This document shows positions 24,301 through 36,272 of a DNA stretch of 64,000 nt, piece after piece; positions within the stretch are counted from its first letter, which is position 1, and each line of letters starts with the position of its first letter. The stretch is taken from NCBI GenBank assembly GCA_024220525.1, contig JAMYWO010000006.1:235996-299995 (forward strand), read 5' to 3'. The notes beneath the pieces are model-generated. The model did not search any database. It was given only the letters and a program-made list of their open reading frames with translations, and was not told the DNA's origin. Position numbers and translations under genes: made by a program. The stretch is from Cochliopodium minus (taxonomy: Eukaryota > Discosea > Himatismenida > Cochliopodiidae).

Positions 24301-25420
24301 ATTCTCATTTTGAACCGAAACAAAAACTTACCTCTTATCACGGATGATTTTCCTATCACTGAAAAGTTGAACTCCCTTGGAATTGATTTTGAGAAGAATG
24401 GTTCTATTGTAAAACAGTGAAAGGTGATCTTCTAAGAAGTGGTTAAGAATGCCACAATTCTCAACAAAGCAAAAAACCTGTCAACAATTGGAAAATCCAA
24501 AATCATCAAAGCCTATGTCATGTCTCTTATTTACTATCAAGCACCCATTGTCCCAATCACTGACAATGGTGAAGAAAATGGAAAACCTAGTCAAGTGATG
24601 TCTGTGGTCAAAGTGCATGACATTTGATTTGAATCAAAAAACAAAGGAGAGATATGGAAAAAAACAAGAGATGTATTCCCATCTTTGCGTTCATAAATCA
24701 GAGGGACATGAAATGGGAAAATAGAGCTGACAAGTGGATTGCACAATCATATAAGCACCTGCCTCGGAACAGTCAACAGTTGCCTTCTGTTGGAAATAAA
24801 GTGATAATCATCAGTAAGAATGGGAAAAAGGGGAATAAAGGAAAGCTGGAAGAAATAACAGAGAATAGTTGGAAAATCAAGTTGTCAAACAAGATATTCA
24901 ACTGAAAAAAAGTGAAAGTATACCAAGAAAAATTTGAGACAAACAACTTAACATTTGAGAGGAGATACTGGGGTACTGGATCACTTGCAAAATAACTCTA
25001 TCAAAACAGCAAAAATAGGATGATAATCAAAAATGGAAACGACACAAATATTAATCTTCTCTGGAAAAATTGCAAAGAAAATCTCGCTGACGATCAAAGC
25101 TTGATTTCAAGCATTGGAAAATTTAATTTCTTCACAAGGAGAACAAAAATGTTTCGAAAAGTTTAATATCAAAACAAACACTCTCACAAATTCTAAATCA
25201 TGTTGAGAAAACATTTTCCATTCCCATGCAAGAATCATTCTAAATATCTTACCAATCTACAATTAAGAAAGAAAGTGCAAACTTTGCTCGGAGAAAATCA
25301 GCAATGGATGGCACATTTTGTTAGATTGTAAAGCAGAAGAAAGAATTCAATTGGACAGACTAAAAGAATGAGGAAATGAAGAGAAGATGAAGAGGAAGAA
25401 TTGAAAAAAAATGATAAAGG
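24300..25420 (+). mobile_element. Decayed 5'-truncated LINE (non-LTR retrotransposon), reverse transcriptase C-terminal part
   Basis: Translated pieces match the end of a LINE ORF2. KLNSLGIDFEKNG (about 24366-24404) corresponds to the palm-end LGI motif. AKNLSTIGKSKIIKAY with YYQAPIVPI (about 24475-24560) is the typical L1/Tx1-like thumb (network of G-K/R-x2-I-x-K plus L-x-Y-x-A-P-I-x-P). At 25276-25330 comes CKLCSEKISNGWHILLDC, the C-x2-C-x7-H-x4-C terminal zinc motif of such ORFs. The frame holds at least two in-frame stops between the palm and thumb motifs, and the later parts lie in other frames, so it is dead. Only about the last third of an ORF2 is left. It lies between two minus-strand genes in opposite orientation to both. 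Target-site duplications could not be identified by eye. Confidence 0.75.
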
Positions 25421-25585
25421 AGGAATATTTAACATGAAATTCGGCATAAGTTATTGGGGTTATTAGCTTCAAGAAATTATGTTTCTACAAGAGAAGAGTT
25501 TTGAATGTTCTCAAACTCATTTTAAAGACTTTTATCATTATACTAGACAATAAAATTAATATTTAATCAAAAAATTTTAACATAT

Positions 25586-26594
25586 TTAATTTACAGAAGA
25601 AGAAGAATACCCATCAAAATCTCTATTTTCATTTTTACAGCACTTTTTTAATTTGTTGGAAAGTGTTCCACCTCCCCAAGAAAGTAAATTAAAGAAACCA
25701 ATAGAAAAAGCAAAAGAAGTGAAAACTAAAATGTTAGGTTTGCAATCAAATAACAATAAAACATCATAGAATAAAGAAGGGAAAAAACAACAGAAAAAAG
25801 TCAAGAATATTCTCTTTAGTTTGAGTTTGAGTATAACCTTCATTTTCCCACTCTTTTATTTGAATATTTTTTAAATTAAAAAAATTAAAAATTTATAAAA
25901 ATATTACAACGTATCTACGAGAAAGAAAATAAAAAGTAAAAGAAACAACACCTGTAATAACTATGACAAAAATTTGTAATAACTGTATCCATACATTATA
26001 GTTGAAAGGACCTGCATTTCTCCCATCACACTTGGAATGTCCAAATATGCTCATTAGAATATTTAAAGGCAAAAATATTACAAACATCACCCAAAATTTA
26101 ATGTTGAACTTGTTGCTAGAGATTCCCCAAAAATAAATTGATATTATTATCGTTGTGAAAAAAGATCCATTAAATCCAAAAACGAGCAAAGGCCTAAAAA
26201 TAATTTTTGTTTTGTTGAATCAATTTAAATTAAATTTCAACAAATCAATTAAAATTAAATTTCGAATTTCTTCTATAATACATTTTAAAAGGGTTATATT
26301 CAAATTGGATTACATAAATATCCTGCATAGAATGACATGTCTTTTATCATCCATCACAAATACAATCATTGATATTACAAACAGCAAATCGCAGACAGAT
26401 AGGAATAATACATAGAAAATCAAATCACTTTCTCTTCCCCATTTCTTCTCTTCTTTTCTTTTTTTTAGCAATTGATAAATGGCAAGTATAATCAAACATA
26501 AACTTGATATAATCGAGATTATTGCAACAATCAGATTTAAATAGACCAATGGTTTGTTAGATAATGGATCATTATTAAGATCACAAATTGACAT
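25586..26594 (-). CDS. Seven-transmembrane receptor (GPCR, possibly cAMP-receptor-like)
   Basis: Three exons (26594-26313, about 26191-25906, about 25850-25586) join in frame. The product starts MSICDLNNDP and has a short extracellular N-terminus. Seven hydrophobic segments follow: LVYLNLIVAIISIISSLCLI, FYVLFLSVCDLLFVISMIVF, PLLVFGFNGSFFTTIIISIY, FWVMFVIFLPLNILMSIF, WIQLLQIFVIVITGVVSFTF, IFLTFFCCFFPSLFYDVLLL and ILVFTSFAFSIGFFNLLSWG. The spacing, a basic loop after segments 1 and 5, and the GFF-N ending of helix 7 fit the Dicty_CAR/secretin-like class. The cysteine after TM2 and the one in SKCDGRN before TM5 could form the usual extracellular disulphide. The cytoplasmic tail is short and Ser-rich. 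No ligand can be deduced. Confidence 0.7.
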
Positions 26595-26777
26595 TTGTGT
26601 ATTTAGTTCCTTTTTTGTTCAATTTTTTTTAAAATTTTAATATTCAGGAAATTGTTTTAGTTTAATTTTTAGTATTGTTTCCTAATTTTGAATAATACTA
26701 GTTGATTCTAATTTAAGTTATATTCAATTTTAGAAAGTAAATTTCTTTTGAATAATGTTTTTAAAAATAAATAAAAA

Positions 26778-28915
26778 ATGAGAGTTTTATTTCTCATATT
26801 ATTTATCACAATATCTCAAGTCTATTCTCAAGAAGATTATTATTATGCAGCATCATTGCAACATACTCATTATTCGGTACCATAATAAATTGAAGCAAAA
26901 ATAATTTATCATTCCTCCATTCACAAGAATATATTATTATCAGCACCACAAAGTAAAAAATTTATTGATCATATTGAGATTTCAATTTATATCTTCCTCA
27001 AATATAGTAATGATAAAAAATTTAGAGATATATCAGAATTACATACAAATTGCAAAAGAAAAAGAACCTAAATTGCAGATATTCGTTACACCTGAAGTAA
27101 AAAAACTATTTGAACAAAAATAAAAAAGCTTTTTTTATATTTGATTTGATAGGTTGGATTGGGACATTTTGAGGTAAATTTGAATTAATTCAAAATATAC
27201 TTTAAATATCTTTTTTAAAAGTTGGGAAGATCCGAAAATGCAAAATATGGAGAATTCATACCAGAAGCAAAGTATCCGTACATTAATCCTTGTCAAACAC
27301 CAAACCTACTTCCAAACTCTCCTTCTATAATAAAAGCAAGTTGTATTGCAAAAACAGAAAAAGTGATCTTTGGTTACTCATAAAACTTTTTTTAAAATTA
27401 CATTGAAAACAAATATTTATTTTGATTCTTAAAGTGATTGGAACCATTGATCTTCATCCTTGTAATAAATCTAGTGATCCAAATTGTCCGAGTGATAATA
27501 AATATGTATATAACACAGGTAAAAAAAAAACATTTTTTTTAGTTTTTTCATTTCTTTTTAAATTTAAAGCTGTCGTTTTTGACGAAAATGGAAATTTGAT
27601 TGCTAAATATTGGAAAAAAGTAAAAAAATATTCATCTTTTGTAATATTTTCTTATCCTTCTCTAGCATTTATTTTCTCTTTGTGATGGCTGTTTTAAGTA
27701 AAATTTTTGTTTTCAAATAAAATATTCAGATTTTATTTAAATCTTTTAAAAGTTCTCCAACAACTGCACAAGTGATAACTTTTGACACTAGTTTCAATGT
27801 TACATTTGGAATATTCATTTGGTAATTATTTTTAAATTTATTTAATTAATATTTTTTACGGTTTAAAAAATTAGTTTCGATATCCTATTTAAAAGCCCTC
27901 CATTGGAGCTTTTGGAAAAGGGAATAAAAGATATAATTTTTCTTTCAAGCTGGGAAAATATTGCTCCAATCCTAACCGCAACTACATTTCAACAATCTTG
28001 GAGTAGAACGTTCCAAACAACTTTGGTTGCTTCAAACAATGGAAATAATTTGTAAACAAAAAATTTTGTGAACAAAAAATTTATTATTTTTTCATTTCAG
28101 ATCAAAATCAGGAAGTGGAATTTATGTAAATGGTACTGCTTTAATTTCTTATTTCAATGCAACTTCTAGTGGAACTAATGATGAAAAACTTTTGATTGCT
28201 AAAGTACCTAAAAGAAAAAATTCTTTGAATAATAACAAAGTAGAAGTAATCAATCCAAATCTTTCCATTCCAAATAATAGAGTCACCAAAAAAAGTATAG
28301 TAAAAATAAATGAAAATAAAAAGGAAGAGCTGAGATGTGGATTCTTCCCTTGTGAAATATTCAAATCTACCCCAAACTCTAAAAACACCTTAAGTGTAAC
28401 CACCAAAAACATGACTTGCACTGTATCATACGAAATATCAAGCCAATCCAAAGAAGAAGTGTTTGCAGTTGCAGTTCATAAGGTAAAATAAAATAAATTT
28501 TTTAAAAAATTTATTTTTAATGTATATTAAAAGGGAGTAATTTGGTTTGGAGAAAGGTAATTATTTTTGTTTTTATTTAAATTTTTTAGTTTGATGTTTG
28601 TATTTTAAAAGTTTGGACATAGAAGTATGTGGTATTGTCCATTGTGTTGATCCTCTCCTTTGTATTCTACCAGATTCGTATTCAGAGAAAGTTTATGAAA
28701 CAGAGGCAGTTTTCAAGAGTTTCAAAATCACCAATAACTTTAGCAATGAAACACAAGTTTTTCCTCTTTTCTCTGCCAATGGGGGACAAATACAACATCC
28801 ATCTTACATCAACCTAATTAATGGAAACACTTTAGTCTCAAACTTTAATTCTTCCTCCATTGTGACCGCTTTATTATTTGGAAGGCCTTGGGGAAAGTTA
28901 TCCAATGAGAATTAA
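26778..28915 (+). CDS. Secreted vanin/biotinidase-family amidohydrolase (pantetheinase-like)
   Basis: About nine small exons from the ATG at 26778. The product begins with a signal peptide, MRVLFLILFITISQVYSQ. Family landmarks in order are KNLEIYQNYIQIA, then IFVTPE with the catalytic glutamate of the nitrilase fold, and YGEFIPEAKYPYINPCQTP. Next come ASCIAKTEKV, GTIDLHPCN with DPNCPSDNKYVYNT, and VVFDENGNLIAKYWK with the catalytic lysine. FGIFICFDILFKSP follows, with the nucleophile cysteine, whose codon is split by the intron after 27822. FLSSWENIAPILTATTFQQSW and TTLVASNN complete the enzyme domain. The C-terminal vanin-type beta domain is present, though interrupted by a Lys/Asn-rich insert near 28200-28320. 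All three catalytic residues are visible, so an active extracellular or lysosomal amidase, probably acting on pantetheine or biotin amides, is likely. Several N-glycosylation sequons fit secretion. Confidence 0.85.
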
Positions 28916-29097
28916 ATTTTTTTTTCTATTATTTTATTTATTTTTTAATTTAAATTCAAAAAATAGCCACAATTCCCTCCAATTTTATCCATAATTCTTT
29001 TAACTATTTATCATCATTCCAATAATTTAGGCCAAATAAACTTTAATATAAAAAAATAAAAAATAAAAAAAATTCTTGAATCAAAATTTAATTAATA

Positions 29098-31406
29098 ATG
29101 AATCCAACAGAAGGTATAATTTTTTCACATTCCATTTCAACAATAATCATAAGATATAATGAGTTTATATTAATATCAAACTCTTTTTAATTTTTTTCAC
29201 CAACATTCTCAAACATATATTTCAATTTTAGGAGAATATCTCACAGATGAAGGAATAAAGATGGTATTTGAAAGATTGGATACCAACAAGGATGGATTTT
29301 TGGACATCAAAGAAATCAAAATATGCCTCAATGAATTGTATATAGATGCAACTCAAAAGGAAGTTGAAGAATTAATAAAGATAATCGTCAATGAAGAAGA
29401 TAAAAATATGTGAGTCTATTTCTTTACCATAATTTAAATATAATAAAGATATCCTATACCAATCAAAGTAATGATTACTAATCATTCTATTTATAAATGA
29501 TTAACAATTAATATACTTTTTCCTAATCAAAATAACATATTATTGAGCAATTAAATCATTTATCTTCTTTACATTATACTAACAAAAATTTTCTTATTTA
29601 AAAATAGCAATGATAAACCAAATAATAATCCTCAAAAACCTAAGGTTAAGATAAATTTTGAACAATTCAACACATTCGTGAAATCAAGGGAGAGAAAATT
29701 GATGGATATTTTCAATGAACTAGATCTCAATCAAGATGGAGTGATTCACCATCAAGATCTCGAGAACTATCTGATTCGCGCCAAATTCATCGACAAATTT
29801 CTCCTCACACCTGTGGAAATTAAAAAGATGTTCAAAGCATTAGATAGAAATAGAAATGGGGAGATTAATTTCAAAGAATGGAGAAGGTGAAATAAGATTT
29901 TATTTAAATTTTTATTAAAGTATTTAATAAATTTTAATTATAAACGTTTAAAGATTTATGTTGATGTACCCCTCCATAAGCCCTGATTATATCATAGAAC
30001 ACTGGAAAACCACAGCTAATTTGGGAATCAACATCGGGGAATCTTATAAACTTTTAAAAGAAAAGAGGGGTGTTGTTGCATGGAAAGTTGTAATTATTTT
30101 TTATCAAAAAAATTTCAATACATTTAATATTTAATTAATTTATCACTTTTAAATTAAAGTTGGTAGCTGGTGGTGTAGCAGGTTATTTCAACATATTTTT
30201 TAAAAAAATAATAAATAACTATAATATAATAAAGGTGCAATATCAAGAACTCTTACAGGTATTTACAATATTCATTTTTAAATGTTAACTCTTTTGATTT
30301 AACTTAATTTTTTTTATTTTTCAAGCTCCTATGGATAGATTAAAAGGTAAAAAAAAATTTTGTTTAATCCCTAAATTTTAATTTTTACTTTCATTGAAAT
30401 AAAGTGTTATTACAAGCTGGAGGATCATTGGGTAAAGACAACCAAAAGATAACTGGGATAAGACAAGGTTTGACGTTAATATACAAAACAGAAGGACTTA
30501 GAGCTTTTTGGAAAGGAAATGGTGCTAATGTATTCAAAATCATGCCAGAATCTTCTATCAAGTTCTATGTATTTGAACATTTGAAAAGAATCTTACCAGG
30601 TGATGAAAGAAATGTTACTGTCGCCGAAAGATTTATTGCAGGGAGTCTTGCTGGTAATATTTTATTTATTTCTTCTTATATTATTTTATTTCAAATTTTA
30701 TATTTATTATTTTATAGGTTTTACTTCTCAACTTTGTATTTACCCAATGGAAGTCGCCAAAACAAGGTTGGCAGTAGGAAATTATAATGGAATTTATGAT
30801 TGTTTGAAAAGTGTTTACATGAAAGAAGGATTTACTGCATTATTCAGGTATCAAAAAAATTGATTCAAATTTGAACTTTTAAAACTAATCATTTTATTTA
30901 AAGAGGGTTAATTCCATCACTTACAGGAAGTAAATTATTCATATTTATTTAAACAAAAATAAATTAAACTTTTTTCCTTTAGTTGTTCCATATTCGGGAA
31001 TAGAGCTTACTACCTATTTTACTTTGAAGCAAATTTACCTTAAAAAACACCCAGAAATTACCCAACCAAGTGTTTTTGTTACATTATCATTGGGAGCTAC
31101 TTCCTCTTTTATTGCTCAAACTTGTGCCTACCCTTTACAATTAGTAAGAACAAAGTTACAATCTCAAGGTGCTCCTGGCTATCCTAAAATTTATAATGGA
31201 ATGTTAGATTGTTTGGTTGGTGTTTATAAAGCTAATGGTTTCTTTGGTTTGTTCAAAGGGTAAATTTTTTTTTTTTTTTTGATAATAATTTTAATTTTTT
31301 CAAAATTTAAAGAATGGCTCCAAATTCTTTAAAAACAATGCCTGCAATCTCAATTTCTTATTTGGTTTATGAAAAAATGAAGATATTTCTTGGAATGGAT
31401 ATATAG
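29098..31406 (+). CDS. Calcium-regulated mitochondrial carrier (SCaMC, ATP-Mg/phosphate type)
   Basis: Multi-exon gene from ATG 29098 to a TAG stop at 31404-31406. The N-terminal half has EF-hands: DTNKDGFLDIKE and DLNQDGVIHHQDLE are good calcium loops, DRNRNGEINFKE a third, and a degenerate one lies near residues 50-75. Three mitochondrial carrier repeats follow, each with its signature: APMDRLKVLLQ, YPMEVAKTRLAVG and YPLQLVRTKLQSQG. The second halves are FWKGNGANVFKIMPESSIKF, LFRGLIPSLTGIVPYSG and LFKGMAPNSLKTMPAISISY. The RGN/KGN-x-x-x-x-K-x-x-P pattern and the EF-hand half identify the SCaMC/SLC25A23-25 type, which exchanges ATP-Mg for phosphate across the inner membrane when cytosolic calcium rises. 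Length and domain order are normal. It shows that the organism has mitochondria with an adenine nucleotide pool. Confidence 0.92.
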
Positions 31407-31538
31407 ATGATGGGAAAAGTGAGTGTGTAATAAAATAACAAAGAAAAATTTTGTTTGAAAAAAATATCACTTAATTTTGAAAAAAAAAAATATCAAATTA
31501 AATAAATACTAAATTAAATAAAAAAATTTTGTGTTTAA

Positions 31539-33967
31539 TTATTTCAAATCTCCTTCTTTTATTGGCAAAAGTAAAGTTACAAAACTTGCAACAGCACAAG
31601 CAACAGAATAAATAGTTATAGGGTACCAAAAACTTGTTGATATTGTTACAACTAGTGGAGTAATAACACCACCAATCCTTCCTAAAAAAAAAATATAAAT
31701 TTAAAAAATAAATAATATGAATATTTTCTTTTTACCAAATGAACTGCAAGTCCCGAATCCAGTTGTTCTTAAAAAAGTAGGATAAATATTTACAGTGATT
31801 ACAAATGTTGTCGCAAAAGCTCCTGCAATAAAACTTCTACTTAACAATGCAAAGACAAGAGACACAGCAAAAGGAACACTTGTTATCCCTAACAAAATTG
31901 TGAAAAGTCCTGTGAAAAAAAATTGTACAAAAAGGATTGTTTTTTCCTTGAAAAATCTAATGGCAACCACTGTCAATATTATTGAGGGTAATTCTGTTTT
32001 TTAGAAATAAAAAATTTAAATTTATTTTTCTGAAAATTAATTCTAATTTCTTTACCCACTAAACCAGTTATGAATGTGTTGAAATAAATATTGTGATTTT
32101 TAGCTTGGAAATAGCGAGGTGTCAAAATTGCAATCTAAAAGTTCCAAATTAAATATTCACTAAATAAAAAATTAAAATATAATTTACTCCATAATACGCA
32201 AATACGTTCACAAACCAAAGTATCAAACAAAGGATAGTAGACTTTGCAATCTCCCAACCAATAAATAACTGAAAAAGCTTGAATTTCTTTGCAGATTCAA
32301 TACATTTAAAACCACATTTTTTACTATTAATTCCTTCAATCAAAGAATTTTTGCTTTCTCCATTGCCTAGCTTAATACTTTCTTTTTCTCTTTCATTTTC
32401 ACCTTCACTTTCACTCTTCATTTCATCAAAATTGTTTTCTCCATTTACTTTTTCATTATTGATTGTTTGATTCTCATTTAAACTTTCATTACTTATTGTT
32501 TTTAATTCAACATTTTCTTCATTTTCGTCATTATCTGAATAATTATTAAATAAATATTCAAAAAAATTTTAAAAAAATATTTTAACCTAGGATTAAAATT
32601 CCCTGAGGCATGGGTCTCTTATTAAATCTTGCAACCCTCTCCAAACATTTTTGAACAGCTTCTTTGTCTCCCTTCATAGAAAGAAACTTTACAGATTCAG
32701 GAAGAAACAAAAAAAGAATTCCCAATCTAAAAAAAAAAAAATCTAATTTAAAAAAAAAAGAATAAATTGTTTTTTTTTACATAACAGTTGGAAGTGCAGA
32801 AAAAAATAGGAACAACCTCCAATTATTATTTTGAAGTGTTAAATAGCCTATTCCTGCTTCTATTATCGTTCCTATAGACTATCCAAATTTTTTGAATGAT
32901 TTTTTTTTTCTTGAAAATTTTTTAATTCTTCATTTTTACCCAAAAAGCTTGAAACGAAATCAAAATGGATGACCTTGATTTTGTAGGGAGATACTCCGCC
33001 AAAAGATTATACGCAACCTATCAAGTATTAAAGTAAAAAAAAAAAAATTTCAAAAAAAAAAATAATTTACATGAGATCCTCTAATGTTAAAAAAATTTAA
33101 AAAAAATTGCAAAAAATGAAAAATAATTTAAAATGTACCCCACTCCCAATCCTACCAATCCTCTGAAAATAATCATCCATGTTAACGTAGGAGCGAACAC
33201 GCTTAATACAGAGCCCAAAAGGATGATGAAAACGCACAATAAACTCGCTCTTTTTCTCCCAAAATAGTCTGAAATCATTCCATTAGATATTGATCCAATC
33301 AACATTCCAACAAAAACAATCTATGTAAAAATTTCATTGATTGTGAGTTAAAAATTCAAATTTTATTTTTCAAAAAAAAATTTTGATTACAGAACCGATT
33401 GACCCTTCTTGTACTCCATTTAACTTCCATGTATTTCTCAAAACAGGCATCAACAAAGTCATCAACATCATTTCCGATGCATCAGCTAGTAATTAAAATT
33501 AAAAAATACAATAAATTTGAAAGTCAAAGTTTAATTCAATGTTGGATTTTATTTAAATTTTTAAATTTGAATTTAAAAATTTCCTTTCATTATTTTATCT
33601 TTTTATTTTGTCACTTTCAAAAATTTATTTTTACCAACAAATACAAATGCAGTCATGAACAACAATAGATATTGATATCTTCCCTATGAAATTATTGTTA
33701 AGGATATATTTTTTTTCTCCACTCTTAAATATAAGTGAACATGATTCTCAAATCAAAATTTAATTATTTATTACTGTTCCTATCTCATTGATTGCTTTAT
33801 TTTTGAATAGATTCAATTATTTAAAATGATTAGTAATTTTTGGTAAGATTAAGTTTTTATTATAAATTTTGTGATTCACCTTCATTTACTGTATAAGTCC
33901 TATTTTTGTTCTCAGTGATATCCAAATTGTCTATTTCCTGATTGATCAATGTGAATTTTGTTGTCAT
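31539..33967 (-). CDS. MFS transporter, SV2/SVOP/organic-cation type
   Basis: About ten exons on the minus strand from ATG 33967. After a short polar N-terminus (MTTKFTLINQEIDN) come major-facilitator segments. GRYQYLLLFMTAFVF is helix 1, and the loop 2-3 signature is GMISDYFGRKRASLL (G-x3-D-x-x-G-R-R/K). RGLVGLGVG, YLPTKSRS, FWSIGTIIEAG and WRLFLFFSALPTV follow, then LPESVKFL, the PESPR-like motif at the end of helix 6. A long charged Glu/Asn/Lys loop of about 90 residues separates the halves. The second half has AIVNVFAYYG-like, VNIYPTFLRTTGFG (P-x-x-x-R-x-x-G-x-G, the SV2/SVOP hallmark) and RIGGVITPLV. It fits the organic ion or synaptic-vesicle-2-like branch of sugar-transporter-type carriers. 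The substrate cannot be stated. It shares a 3' end region of 130 bases with the mitochondrial carrier gene, converging on it. Confidence 0.85.
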
Positions 33968-34440
33968 TTTTTTTTTTTTTCATCAAATAAATTTACTTCG
34001 CCTTTTTAAATTAAAATTTAAAGATTGATTCCGAGGATTAATCAAAGATATTACAACATTAGATTCATATTTTCTTGATCACATCACCTTTTTTTTTCTT
34101 TTGAGATTAATAAATTATTAAAAAAAAAAAATGAAGTTAAAAATTTTTTAAAGTGCTCCGAATTAAAACATTTCCTTCATAATCGTTTTTGGAAATGTGT
34201 CGATCTGAGCGATATAGCAATTTCAATGTCTTTGATGATATGTTCTTTATCATCAAAGATTCACAACCATCTTATTATTATTATGGATCTTTTTTTTATA
34301 TTAGATTCTAATAATAAGATGGGATAATTCTTGAATCTTTCAAATTCTTTGTTTGCATTTGTTATTTGAATAATTAATTCAGAATAAATTTAAAAAAAAA
34401 AGATTGTTATATTCAATACCCCTATAGAATATAAAGTATA
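33968..34440. other. Divergent intergenic space with structured segment
   Basis: The 473 bases between the start codons of the MFS transporter (minus) and the LRR-MYND gene (plus) should carry both promoters. The outer parts are A/T homopolymer. The middle, 34150-34330, is less AT-skewed and has three strong inverted repeats, listed separately. No open reading frame of note is present. Confidence 0.6.
34168..34322. ncRNA. Candidate structured RNA or palindromic element: three successive hairpins
   Basis: Hairpin 1 pairs ACATTTCC (34168-34175) with GGAAATGT (34191-34198). Hairpin 2 pairs TCTTTGATGATA (34229-34240) with TATCATCAAAGA (34248-34259), a perfect 12-base stem with a 7-base loop. Hairpin 3 pairs CCATCTTATTATTA (34267-34280) with TAATAATAAGATGG (34309-34322), a perfect 14-base stem. 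The stems follow one another without overlap. Hairpin 2 contains TGATGA, the C-box consensus of box C/D snoRNAs, on both strands, but no convincing D box is correctly placed. It could be a small RNA, a DNA palindrome used by regulators, or a MITE remnant. Strand is unknown. Confidence 0.3.
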
Positions 34441-36227
34441 ATGTCTGAAGAAGAAATAGATCGTGAATATACGTAATATGATTTTCAATCTAAAGATTGT
34501 TCAATTTTCCAAAATACATTTTATAAATTTGAATATAATACAACAGATCCACTCTAAATGAAGAAAATATAAAGGATATAAATGAAAATGTGGAATCAAT
34601 TTATTTCTTTGTTGAAGAAATGCCAAATGATGAGAATATATTAAGCAAAATACCACAATTACCAAATCTCAATTCGTTTTCAATAGGTAAAAGTGAAAAG
34701 GAATCAAAATACAAAAATAAATGAATTATATAAAAGAATATTGTCAAAATTTAAAAAATATAATTGATCAATAAAAATAGGAGATCATTCTCTTGATCAA
34801 ATTGAATCTATCCATTCCATTTTCAAAGATAATTTAAATACATTTTAATAAACTATATTTATTATAACCACTAAAAAGATGCAAATGATTCCAACAAATT
34901 CAAATGGCCAACGTTGGAATCTTTAACACCCATCCTAAAACTATCAGAAATGAAGCATCTAGGATTGTACGGCTGCCACATTACAGATGAAATTTTCGAA
35001 TCACTAGAAAAACTTCCGCTATTAAAAAATCTATCCATAGAATCTTGTAATCACCCAGATTTAAAGCTATCTAAACTCAATAAACTTCAAAATCTGAATA
35101 AATTACAAATTTTATCTTTATCTAATAACGAATACAACGAAGAATCGAATTTGAAGTCTTTTTTGGAAAACTTTGAGAGATTGACAGAGTTGACTGTTCA
35201 AAACATTAATTTCACAAGCAAGTGGCTCAAATCAATAAAGAACAAAGATAATATCATGTCATTAAAGTTAGGAGTGGGATTGTCGGATCTATCTGCTCTC
35301 AAAGAGATGAAAAATCTTCAAATTTTTATTTTAAAGAATTTTAAAGGTAAAAAATTGATTTATTTATTTTCTTTTAAAAAACTTTTCTAATAAGGTGAGT
35401 TTGATCAATCTATCCTTTCACAATGTCGCTCCATTCGTAAATTCAGCGTGAAAAAATGTAAGGACATAGATTTTTTTTTGGATATTAACCAATTAGAGTT
35501 CATCCTACCTGAACTCACTGAGCTCAGTATCGACTGTCCTACCAACTTTGAAAATTCCTCTTTTGTAACAAAAGCTGTCAAATTAGATAAACTAAAATTG
35601 GGAGAGTTAGTTTCTTTTGAACCTGCACATATTTCTAATTTGTTGAATATACAAATTTTGGATGTTTGTTATCTAGGAAGCAAGGACCAATCTTTTGAAG
35701 TCTTACAGAAATTAACCAAACTCACAAATTTAAGCATCAAGGCTCCCAATTTACAAGTTAAATATTTGACCCTTTACTTGAAGTATTGTCTTGATCTTAG
35801 TGATCTTAATTTGCAAGTTTCTTCTGTTTCTGCAGATTCTATGATTTCGTTGGGACAGTTCACCCATCTCAATTTTTCTAATTTAAGGATCATGGAGAAA
35901 CATCCATCTTCTACCAAAAATTCTTCTTATCTTAAATATCTAACTTGTGAGGACTTTTATTTTGCATCTAATGATGAAATCTATGATATTGATGAGGTAC
36001 CTAAAACAGAATACAAATGTAGATGTTGTTCTAAAAAATTACACTCAATGCTTCGTTGTAAAGGGTGCAATCTCACCTATTATTGTTCAAGAAGTAAATT
36101 ATTTTTTTGTTTATTTTGTTTATTTTTAATCTTTCTAAATAAAAAAATTGTAAAAGATTGTCAAAAAAAGGATTGGAGAGATCATCATCCATTTTGTAAA
36201 CAAAAAAAGAAATTGAACAATAAATAA
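34441..36227 (+). CDS. Leucine-rich-repeat protein with C-terminal MYND zinc finger
   Basis: About six exons from ATG 34441 (MSEEEIDREY). The body consists of irregular LRRs such as LKHLGLYGCHIT-like MKHLGLYGCHITDE, LPLLKNLSIESC, LQILSLSNNEYNEES, LTELTVQNINF, LPELTELSIDCP and LQILDVCYLG. The C-terminus is a MYND finger of C-x2-C ... C-x2-C ... C-x3-C ... H-x3-C type. It reads YKCRCCSKK, LRCKGCNLTYYCSR, CQKKDW and HHPFC, and is interrupted by an intron near 36092-36157 between the third and fourth ligand pairs. MYND fingers bind proline-rich peptides, and the LRRs are a second binding surface, so an adaptor role is likely. No catalytic domain is visible. It sits head-to-head with the MFS transporter and its 3' end nearly touches that of the glycosyltransferase gene. 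Confidence 0.82.
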
Positions 36228-36272
36228 AATTCCAAAAAAAAGAAAAAAATATTTTTTTTTCTTAATCATATT

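Noticed and set aside
34201-34260. Box C/D snoRNA
   Set aside because: TGATGA is present on both strands of the hairpin, but no CTGA box lies at the right distance, so the snoRNA label was not given.
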